Origin: Desulforhopalus sp.
GTDB lineage: Bacteria > Desulfobacterota > Desulfobulbia > Desulfobulbales > Desulfocapsaceae
DNA length: 38,769 nt
Assembly (NCBI GenBank): GCA_013139415.1
Contig: WTAT01000528.1
Coordinates: 1 to 38,769 of the forward strand
Direction of reading: 5' to 3'
The notes beneath the pieces were generated by a model. That model had not been told where the DNA came from. It searched no databases and saw only the letters and a list, made by a program, of their open reading frames with translations. Made by a program: the position numbers and the translations under genes. Below, piece after piece: positions 32,113 to 38,769 of the stretch. Numbering within the stretch: position 1 is the first letter of the stretch; every line of letters starts with the position of its first letter.

Positions 32113-33396
32113 ATGACAATGTTTACAATCCGATATATCTTTATTTTCCTTGTTCTTTTGTGTTTTGCGCAGCCCACAATTGGTGCAGAACGTGTCTATC
32201 TTGATATTACAGCATCAGAAACCCGAAAAATCAACATTGCTGTACCATGGTTTCAAAACAAAGGGTTACCCCAGCAAAAACAAATTCTAGGCAGGCAACT
32301 TGCCGATACTCTCAGCAGGTCACTAGAGTTTCATGGCATCATCTCTATAATTCCCAGCAATGAATTTGGTGGCAACCAAGCCGACGACCGGAAAAAGCTT
32401 GGCGCAGATTATTCCATTTTAAGTCAATATGAGATCAAATCCGACTCAATTAAACTTGAAATGAGACTGCTGGATGTAGCCGGAAATGAGATTATCATGG
32501 GCAAAAGCTTCTCAGGTTCGATGGAGCAAAAAGAGCAAATGATATTTAAATTTTGCGACAGCGTCATCAAAACACTGACGGGAAAACCGGGTATTGCTAC
32601 TACCCGGATTGCCTTTATCAACGGTGAGCAGAATGTAAAAGAAGTATTCATGACTGACATTTTAGGTACAAAATTCAAACAAATTACCCGACACAAGCAC
32701 CTTACCGTCTCCCCACGGTTCGTCCCTGGAGGAAATTTCTTGACCTATACCTCCTATCATAGCGGTAATCAGAATTTATACATTACAGATTTACGGCAGA
32801 ACAAAACCACGCGGGCACTCTCCAGGCGCAAGGGTTTAAATCTCGCTCCGGCCTGGTCAGCCGATGGTAAACACATGATTCTCACCCTGTCTAAAAACGG
32901 CAATCCAGACCTTTACTTATTGGACGCCAAGGGTAAAATAGTTGAACAGCTGACCAGTCGTGCAGGAATCAATGTTTCCCCTACCTGGTCACCTGACGGC
33001 AGCCATGTGGTTTTCGTTTCCGATCGAAGTGGGAGTCCGCAACTTTATCTTATGGAGATGGGGACAAGAAAGGTTAAAAGACTGACCTTTGAAGGCTCTG
33101 AAAATGCCGAGCCCTGTTGGTCATCAAGCGAAGACCTTATCGTCTATTCCAGTTTACGGGATGGCATATACCAGTTATTTACCCTCAATCCATACAACAA
33201 CAAGCCACCTAATCAGGTGACAAAAGATCTCAATTACCACGAATCGCCCTGCTGGTCACCCGACGGCAACCAAATCATATTTGCAAAACGTGATGGCAAA
33301 AAAAACCAGATATACGCTATAATGAAAAACGGTTCATTTCAAAGAAGACTTTTCACTCTTCCCGGCAGCCAAAATTATCCCCAATGGTCAAGGTAA
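32113..33396 (+). CDS. tolB: TolB, periplasmic beta-propeller of the Tol-Pal system
   Basis: The 427-residue product has a signal peptide (MTMFTIRYIFIFLVLLCF to the QPTIGA cleavage region), a small N-terminal domain to about residue 150, and then a six-bladed propeller with repeated blocks such as LAPAWSADGKHMILTLSKNG and VSPTWSPDGSHVVFVSDRSG. TolB binds Pal and TolA in the periplasm. I chose the ATG at 32113 (another at 32119); the open frame from 32050 overlaps tolA and lacks a signal-peptide layout at its start. Confidence 0.94.
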   Translation: MTMFTIRYIFIFLVLLCFAQPTIGAERVYLDITASETRKINIAVPWFQNKGLPQQKQILGRQLADTLSRSLEFHGIISIIPSNEFGGNQADDRKKLGADYSILSQYEIKSDSIKLEMRLLDVAGNEIIMGKSFSGSMEQKEQMIFKFCDSVIKTLTGKPGIATTRIAFINGEQNVKEVFMTDILGTKFKQITRHKHLTVSPRFVPGGNFLTYTSYHSGNQNLYITDLRQNKTTRALSRRKGLNLAPAWSADGKHMILTLSKNGNPDLYLLDAKGKIVEQLTSRAGINVSPTWSPDGSHVVFVSDRSGSPQLYLMEMGTRKVKRLTFEGSENAEPCWSSSEDLIVYSSLRDGIYQLFTLNPYNNKPPNQVTKDLNYHESPCWSPDGNQIIFAKRDGKKNQIYAIMKNGSFQRRLFTLPGSQNYPQWSR

Positions 33397-33433
33397 GGCA
33401 TCCATCGAATAATTTTAGTTAATAAAAAATATC

Positions 33434-34510
33434 ATGAAAAAAACAGTATTCAACTTTATCCTCCTTGCTTCAGTTGCACCTTTTCTTGTCCAATGTGCAT
33501 CACAGGCTGAACTTGCAGAACTACGCTATCAACTGCGTATTGTAAATAAAAAACTTGAGGATATGAAGTCTACTACAGTCGGCCAGCTCCAGAAACGTCA
33601 GGCTGCTGCTTCTGGCCAGGTCGATATGGTTGAACAGGATATTCTTAAGATGAAGAGCCAGCTTGAGGAAACATATTATTTAAACCAAAGACTCAGAGAG
33701 CAAAATAAAGAACTTGAAGCGACCATTTCCTCTGTTGCCCTGACAGAAGCAACCAAGCGCGAAGAAGCACTGAGGCAGTTCGAAGAAGCTCAACGTGAGA
33801 AAGATGCAAGATTGATGAAAGCGCTTAACGAGAAACTGAGATTGCAACAAAAGAGTGTCAATGCCATCCAGCAGGCTCGTATAAAGGAGGCCGAGCGCAG
33901 AGCTAAAGATGCAGCTCTTGCAGCAGAACTTGCAAAAACAAGGTCAAAATCAGCTAATTCCAACTTGAGTTCACGGAGCGGTGTCAAATATATCCGGTTG
34001 ACTCAGAAAAAAGTCAAACGGAGTGTGGTCGCCAAGGCCCCGACACAGTCAAAACCCAAAACTACTCAGGCGAAACAACTTACCAGTAGTACCGCGAAAA
34101 AACAGACCCCTGTTTCTCAAGTCGAAAATTCCATTGCTGGAGAACAGCCGTCTGACGACTATAACAAAGCCCAGAAACTGTATAGAAAGGGTAAGTATAA
34201 GGAAGCGTTTTCACTATTCGAACAGATAGCTGGCAATTCATCTTCCCCAAATAGCGTTGATGCACGGTTTATGATGGGTGAATGCTTTTTTAAGCAAAAG
34301 GAATATGATAAGGCTATCATGCAGTATCAAAACATCATCTCTCAGCATTCGGGTCATGCCAAATCCCCGGAAGCAATGCTTAATCAAGCCATGGCCTTTG
34401 AAAAACTCGCCGACAAGGACACCGCAAAAGTCATCTATAAAAAATTAGTTAAAAAGTACAGTTCCTCGCCTGAAGCGGCGATAGCTCAGCAAAAACTTGG
34501 CAAGCTTTAA
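33434..34510 (+). CDS. CpoB/YbgF-like lipoprotein with coiled coil and TPR repeats
   Basis: The 358-residue product has a lipoprotein signal ending FLVQC (lipidated cysteine at about residue 21), a long coiled coil (about 25-170, QAELAELRYQLRIVNKKLEDM then Glu/Lys/Ala-rich heptads), a Ser/Thr/Lys-rich linker and two or three TPR-like repeats at the C-terminus (KAQKLYRKGKYKEAFSLFEQ and EYDKAIMQYQNIISQHSGHA). This is the YbgF/CpoB layout, which links Tol activity to peptidoglycan synthesis. In Escherichia coli CpoB is not lipidated and sits behind pal; here it occupies the place of pal directly after tolB. Confidence 0.83.
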   Translation: MKKTVFNFILLASVAPFLVQCASQAELAELRYQLRIVNKKLEDMKSTTVGQLQKRQAAASGQVDMVEQDILKMKSQLEETYYLNQRLREQNKELEATISSVALTEATKREEALRQFEEAQREKDARLMKALNEKLRLQQKSVNAIQQARIKEAERRAKDAALAAELAKTRSKSANSNLSSRSGVKYIRLTQKKVKRSVVAKAPTQSKPKTTQAKQLTSSTAKKQTPVSQVENSIAGEQPSDDYNKAQKLYRKGKYKEAFSLFEQIAGNSSSPNSVDARFMMGECFFKQKEYDKAIMQYQNIISQHSGHAKSPEAMLNQAMAFEKLADKDTAKVIYKKLVKKYSSSPEAAIAQQKLGKL

Positions 34511-34528
34511 TATACGGAAAATGATGTT

Positions 34529-35269
34529 TTGAAAGATCGTCTTGATCAGATATTAATCCGCAGAAAAATTGCCCCTACAATCGAAACAGCACGGGCAATG
34601 ATAATTGCCGGAGAAATATATATTAATGAACAGGTGTCGGATAAACCAGGGCGATCATATTCAACAGACGTGTCGATCCGCATTAAAGAAAAATGTCGGT
34701 ATGTCTCACGGGGTGGCCTGAAACTCGAAAAAGGGCTGTCCCATTTTGGTGTCTCTCCTTCTGGCCTGATCTCTCTTGATATTGGTGCTTCCACCGGTGG
34801 CTTTACGGATTGCCTTCTCCAGCACAATGCCCGAAAAGTGCACGCTGTTGATGTTGCCTATGGACAACTTGCCTGGAAAATCAGGCAGGATCCCAGAGTG
34901 GTCGTTCTCGAACGCTTCAACGCAAGAAACATCACTGCAAAAGATATCAATAGTGACCACATTGATCTAGCAGTTATGGATGTTTCGTTTATTTCCTTGA
35001 CCACCCTTATTCCCCCAATATCAAAACTCTTTGCACAGGAGGTGACGATTCTCGCGCTTATAAAACCGCAATTTGAGCTTCCACGAGATGACGTTGGCCC
35101 AGGAGGAGTTGTGAGTGAACCAGCACTGCACATTAAGGCTATAGAAAAAATTGAATCCTTTGTCCAACAATTCGGGTTGATCAGCAAAGGAACTGTCCCC
35201 TCCCCCATACTTGGCCCCAAAGGTAATCGGGAATTCATTATTTACATTAGCTCCAATCAATCAGGCTAG
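34529..35269 (+). CDS. tlyA: TlyA family rRNA 2'-O-methyltransferase
   Basis: The 246-residue protein has an N-terminal S4 RNA-binding domain (about residues 1-60, RLDQILIRRKIAPTIETARA) and a Rossmann methyltransferase domain with the SAM motif LDIGASTGGFTDCLL. TlyA in mycobacteria 2'-O-methylates 16S and 23S rRNA; many relatives are annotated as haemolysins. IKPQFELPRDDVGPGGVV is the typical motif near the catalytic site. The TTG start follows GGAAA at a suitable distance, and the two nearby ATGs are out of frame. Confidence 0.92.
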   Translation: MKDRLDQILIRRKIAPTIETARAMIIAGEIYINEQVSDKPGRSYSTDVSIRIKEKCRYVSRGGLKLEKGLSHFGVSPSGLISLDIGASTGGFTDCLLQHNARKVHAVDVAYGQLAWKIRQDPRVVVLERFNARNITAKDINSDHIDLAVMDVSFISLTTLIPPISKLFAQEVTILALIKPQFELPRDDVGPGGVVSEPALHIKAIEKIESFVQQFGLISKGTVPSPILGPKGNREFIIYISSNQSG

Positions 35270-35337
35270 AACTGCAAATATTTACCTTCTTGGGGAAGGT
35301 GGAAAGCTGTCAAATAAAGAGACCCATTACCCGACAA

Positions 35338-36948
35338 ATGTCATTAGCAATGAAACCAACAACTATTTTTCAGTTTTTGCTCTTTATTATCTTAATTTTG
35401 ACCGGATCCGCTTTTAGTCAAACTTCCAAACAGTTTAATCCTCAATCATTTTCCCTGCTCTATTCAAGTAACGTTTCAGGTGAATACGAACCCTGCGGTT
35501 GAAAGTCAAATCAGCTGGGCGGACTGTCCGGCAAAGCTCATATAATTGACAAACTAAGAGCTGAGTTGCAACAACCCTTGATTATTGTTGACGCTGGAAA
35601 TCTTCTCTTTAAAAAGGCGCTTTCAGACTCCAAAGGTATAAGCAACACCACCGCCTTAATCACCGCTTATGGTCTCGTCAGGGCTTATAAACAGATGTCG
35701 TATGACGCAGTTGGTATCAGCTCAAATGATTTGTCCGCTGGAACTGAATTTTTCCGGCGATCAATTGACAATTCCTTCCCTTGGGTAGCAGCCAATATTT
35801 ATGATAAAAAAGCCAACCTTCTTTTTTCACCACATATCATTAAAAAATCCGGAAACCTGACTATCGGTATTATTGGCTTAACAGGGGCCGCTGGAAACAA
35901 TATCGAAGATTTCGTTATCAGCGACTGGCGAAAATCGCTGCGGAAGCAAATTGCTTTACTTCAAAAGAACTGTGACATGCTTGTTGTTCTCTCCAGCCTG
36001 AACCTCTCTGAAAACAAAGAAATACAGAGAAACTTCAAGCAGATAGACATCATTGTTTCAGCTAGCCAGAAAGGGAGGAATATTCAACCACAGACAATAC
36101 AAAACGGCCTGCTCATCCAAGGTGGAGGTCGAGGGAAATATATAGGAAAACTCGATATCACCCGAAATAGCGAAGGTAGTTGGCACCTCGCTTCACCCCA
36201 ATCGCCTGATTATCAAAAAAACAGACTCAGATCCATCGACCGGCAGTTAAAACAGCTTGCTAAACAACAAAGCTTAACTGGCAAGGATTTCTCCCAGAAA
36301 ATGGACAGGCTGCGATCATCCAGGGAAATAATTTCCAAGCAAATAGCACAGCAGGTGACAGACCTGACCGAAAAAAAGACTCTATCAGCCAAGAGTTATA
36401 AATCCTCTTTTCTGCCGGTCAAACCAAAGTCACCAACTGGAAAGATCGGTATAATCGTACAGGATATAAAAAAGAGTATCAATACATTCACCAGATATCA
36501 ACGAGCTGCTCTACAGCCAGGTGATCCAGCCGTTCGCCGCGCACTGCAAAACGATGAGATTGCCGGCATTAGCAGCTGTGTTCCTTGCCACGAAAAGCAA
36601 GCTGAATTCTGGAAGAATACCAGGCATTCCAATGCTTATGCCACTCTGTCCCAACAAGGTCAGTCTTTTAATCTCCAATGTCTGCCATGCCATGTAACTG
36701 CCGGTAAAGTTATCCACTCTTCAGTCGATTCTGAGTTGCTCTTTCTCCTTACACTCAGCACTGATCGCCAAACAATAGGTTGTGAAGTATGCCACGGCCC
36801 TGGCAACCGCCACCTTCTTTCCCCTGACGAAGTTACTCCAGAGCGTCTGCCTTCAGAAAAAATCTGCTTGCAATGCCATACTCCTGATCGGGACAACAAT
36901 TTTGATTATCAAAAAAAACTTGCCACAATTGCCTGTCCGGTCGATTAG
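35338..36948 (+). CDS. tetraheme cytochrome c with UshA-like domain; in-frame UGA at codon 55, probable selenocysteine
   Basis: Read through the TGA at 35500-35502, the frame gives 536 residues: a signal peptide (about residues 9-27), a 5'-nucleotidase/UshA-like N-terminal domain (LLYSSNVSGEYEPCG before the TGA, then LGGL, VDAGN and FPWVAANIY) and a C-terminal domain with four CXXCH haem sites at about residues 414, 448, 482 and 510. The TGA sits directly after PCG, where I recall a cysteine in homologues, and the frame is otherwise open on both sides. A small hairpin follows at 35513-35538. Metal ligands of true UshA enzymes are missing. The start is uncertain (35338 or 35350). Alternatives are a nonsense-mutated pseudogene or a separate downstream gene from 35566. 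Confidence 0.75.
35513..35538 (+). promoter_or_regulatory. candidate bacterial SECIS hairpin
   Basis: AGCT (35513-35516) can pair with AGCT (35535-35538), an internal loop follows, and CGGA (35520-35523) pairs with TCCG (35527-35530) around a 3-nt CUG loop. The apical loop is about 21 nt after the UGA, inside the range known for bacterial SECIS elements. The stem is short and the loop lacks the usual G among its first two bases, so this is tentative. Confidence 0.4.
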
Positions 36949-36981
36949 TGCCTTACTCCTGAAAGCCTGTCATTCAGTTCA

Positions 36982-37083
36982 ATACCCCCTTGAGGGGTGT
37001 AAAAAACAAGAAATCTGGAGAGTGTTTTGAAATTAGGGACTTAAAGTAACCTCCAAGGCACTTATACCCCCTTGTGGGGTGTT
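36982..37083. repeat. GC-rich hairpin and 82-bp dispersed repeat, cluster 4
   Basis: The hairpin ATACCCCCTTGAGGGGTGT (36982-37000) is followed by an 82-bp unit (37002-37083) that matches 20021-20102 with 6 differences and ends in the CCCCCTTGTGGGG hairpin. The cluster lies between the convergent cytochrome and ppaC genes. Confidence 0.8.
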
Positions 37084-37100
37084 GAATCAAGGCCACAAAT

Positions 37101-37134
37101 AAAAAAGGGCAGTTACATTAAAATGTAACTGCCC
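37101..37134 (-). terminator. intrinsic terminator of ppaC
   Basis: GGGCAGTTACAT (37107-37118) pairs perfectly with ATGTAACTGCCC (37123-37134) around a 4-nt loop. On the minus strand the stem is followed by six T (37106-37101), the classic form of a Rho-independent terminator. It lies 55 nt downstream of the ppaC stop. Confidence 0.92.
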
Positions 37135-37188
37135 TCAATATTCTTCCGGACGCTACCGGAAGCACAACTCTTAATCAGAGTATTCTGA

Positions 37189-38118
37189 TTAACAACCGAA
37201 AGCGTTCTGCAAATTAGGTACAGTCTGCTTTTTGCGGCTCATCATACCGGGAATCCACATGCAATTTCCGTCAAGTTTGGTATCAAAGGCCTTTTCGATC
37301 AGAGCAGGATCATCGGAAAGAACGACCAGGTCAGTTCCCTCTTTCACAACATCAGTGAGCATAAGCAGTACGGTGTGACGACCATCGGCCTTAACTTCTT
37401 CCATTGCCCCTGCGAGTGCTTCGCGAATAGCAGCAACTTGATCAAGAGTTGCAAGTTCAAGCTGACCAACACCTACTTTATTACCTTTCATATCAAAGTC
37501 TTTGTAGTCACGAAACAGCAGGTCTTTTGCTGGAACACCATCAACAGCAGACTTGGCTTTTAACATTTCCATAAAAAGCTCTTCAGTATCAGCGACACCA
37601 GCAACAGCTTTCAGGTCATTGACAGCAACCTTGTCATCTTCGGTGCAGGTGGGTGATTTGAAATTAACTGTGTCACTCAAAATAGCTGCCAACATTCCAC
37701 CAGCAATATCTTTAGGAATTGCAACACCGGCTTCCTTGAACATTTTATTCAATACGGTACCGGTACAGCCGACAGGCTCTGCCCTGAAAAGAATAGGATT
37801 GTTAGTGGTGACATCACCAATTTTGTGATGGTCAACAACTGCAACTAATTCAGCTGAATCTAAATTTGCAGGCCCCTGGGCAAGATCGCTAAAGTCTACG
37901 AGCGCGATTTCTTTTCCAGCTGCATCGTCAAGCATTTCAGGAGCAGCGAGACCAAAACGTTTTAAAACGGTGGTGGATTCAGGGTTCAGATCTGCAGCAG
38001 CGATTTGCATACATGCCTTCGCTTCCATTCCCTGAGCGTTAAGCAGAGCTGCAAGTGCGATCGCAGCAGTTACTGAATCAGTATCAGGATTTGCATGTCC
38101 AACAACAGAAATAGCCAT
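37189..38118 (-). CDS. ppaC: manganese-dependent inorganic pyrophosphatase, family II
   Basis: This 309-residue DHH-family enzyme splits pyrophosphate to two phosphates and so drives biosynthesis; in sulfate reducers it also pulls the ATP sulfurylase reaction forward. Metal-binding motifs are GHANPDTDS (His8, Asp12, Asp14), VDFSD (Asp75) and DHHKIGD (Asp96, His97, His98). The C-terminal DHHA2 domain contains the substrate-binding SRKKQ. Length is normal, and no regulatory CBS domains are inserted. A strong GGAGGA ribosome site precedes the ATG. Transcription ends at the hairpin at 37101-37134. Confidence 0.96.
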   Translation of the reverse strand: MAISVVGHANPDTDSVTAAIALAALLNAQGMEAKACMQIAAADLNPESTTVLKRFGLAAPEMLDDAAGKEIALVDFSDLAQGPANLDSAELVAVVDHHKIGDVTTNNPILFRAEPVGCTGTVLNKMFKEAGVAIPKDIAGGMLAAILSDTVNFKSPTCTEDDKVAVNDLKAVAGVADTEELFMEMLKAKSAVDGVPAKDLLFRDYKDFDMKGNKVGVGQLELATLDQVAAIREALAGAMEEVKADGRHTVLLMLTDVVKEGTDLVVLSDDPALIEKAFDTKLDGNCMWIPGMMSRKKQTVPNLQNAFGC

Positions 38119-38442
38119 TAACTTTCCTCCAAATTAAATTAATATGAGTAACCAAAATCTTGTCGCCTTAATCTATTATATTTTTTACTTAAACGACAAT
38201 GAGCTTATATTTTTGCCACCCCAAAATAGTGTTTTCGAAGGTATCAGTCAAGCATTAAAAAAATCTTGTGCAGATTGTCCTGCCAATAATCAGTCACAAT
38301 TCCACCTATGGTATGACTAGCCGAATTCGGTTTAAATCCACTTGTTCTTCCGTGACTTTGCAGTTGGTATGGAGTATCTTTTTTGGGAAACTGCCCCCTG
38401 ATTCGGATCTCCTTTCCCTACCGTTTATAAGGTGAATATTTA
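38119..38442. other. divergent intergenic region at ppaC
   Basis: This gap separates divergent genes and presumably carries both promoters. I see no gene or clear repeat in it. A minus-strand open frame crossing it into the next gene is unlikely to be real, because it overlaps the plus-strand gene that has a good ribosome site. Confidence 0.4.
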
Positions 38443-38769
38443 ATGAATAAACAAAATAATAAAGACCAACCACAGTCTCGAGTAAAAAGAGAATCGAATA
38501 CATTTAGTTATCTTGCCATTGTGGTTGTTGTATTATTTGTGGTCATTTTTTATTTTTACCTTAAAAAGAGCCCATCACCATCCTCCTCCCCCGTCAATCA
38601 AGTTGAAAATGGTGCTGCTGTTCAGCAGGCAGACACGCAATCACCAGGTCCAGAGATAGAGATTGAACGTGAAGAAGACGTACCTTCTTCAGATGTCAAC
38701 GGTCCGGAGAACAAACAACCAATTAATCCAATACAAACACAAGGTACCAATGCTGATACCCCGGACCAG
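38443..38769 (+). CDS. membrane-anchored protein, cut by the window edge
   Basis: The frame is open for 109 codons from an ATG with AAGGTG eight bases upstream to the right edge. It begins with a charged cytoplasmic segment (MNKQNNKDQPQSRVKRES), then a single membrane helix (YLAIVVVVLFVVIFYFYL) and then a Pro/Ser/Gln/Glu-rich low-complexity linker. This is the layout of SPOR-domain or other periplasmic anchored proteins, but the functional domain lies outside the window, so I cannot name it. Confidence 0.7.
   Translation, partial: MNKQNNKDQPQSRVKRESNTFSYLAIVVVVLFVVIFYFYLKKSPSPSSSPVNQVENGAAVQQADTQSPGPEIEIEREEDVPSSDVNGPENKQPINPIQTQGTNADTPDQ

Noticed and set aside
35566-36948. Cytochrome gene starting at an internal TTG, separate from the upstream short frame
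   Set aside because: It would lack a signal peptide, which a c-type cytochrome needs, whereas the upstream frame supplies one in the same reading frame.

Overview
The window looks like chromosomal DNA of a sulfate- or sulfur-metabolising member of the Desulfobacterota, most likely near Desulfobulbales/Desulfobulbaceae. This is inference from gene content and was not checked by search. Pointers are a family II Mn-dependent pyrophosphatase, a tetraheme c-type cytochrome that seems to carry an in-frame UGA, a phasin-like protein, a DUF2065 protein and an unusual FabF/CrtI-like lipid cluster. I saw no rRNA, tRNA, CRISPR array, intact transposase or phage gene.

Layout. Positions 1-4430: a ComEA-like helix-hairpin-helix gene (minus), then trmL, serC, a radical SAM gene and rlmN (plus). 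Positions 4430-7160: a gene-poor stretch with a DUF5658-like membrane protein, a lipoprotein and several apparent broken coding remnants. Positions 7160-23610: mostly housekeeping genes, namely an S4-domain protein, pepA, a CNNM/CorC-type protein, a DegQ/DegS-like protease, mgtE, a DUF2065 protein, purM, a mogA-like gene, an EF-G paralogue, murJ, a phasin-like protein, a dus gene and a large cNMP/PilZ sensor. Positions 23610-29880: the lipid cluster, with ketosynthase, acyl carrier protein, two CrtI-like FAD oxidoreductases, a FabG-like reductase and a FabZ-like dehydratase. Positions 30079-34510: tolQ-tolR-tolA-tolB plus a CpoB/YbgF-like lipoprotein, with no pal. Positions 34529-36948: tlyA and the UGA-containing cytochrome. 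Positions 37189-38118: ppaC (minus). The right edge cuts a membrane-anchored protein.

How the parts fit. The lipid cluster supplies the condensing, reducing and dehydrating steps of a dedicated type II fatty-acid/polyene assembly line on its own carrier protein. The two CrtI-like enzymes could desaturate, saturate, isomerise or cyclise the carrier-bound chain. There is no enoyl reductase, acyltransferase or thioesterase, so it would borrow these from primary metabolism or make a polyunsaturated or otherwise modified chain. The Tol genes form an envelope-division machine. The cytochrome joins a 5'-nucleotidase-like N-terminal domain to four CXXCH haem sites and is continuous only if UGA codon 55 is read through, probably as selenocysteine.

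Between genes there are two families of dispersed non-coding repeats. One is a set of about 123-146 bp elements with terminal inverted repeats; in two copies the inner stem changes sequence but keeps its pairing while the loop is conserved. The other is a set of GC-rich hairpins built on a CCCCCTTG(A/T)GGGG core.
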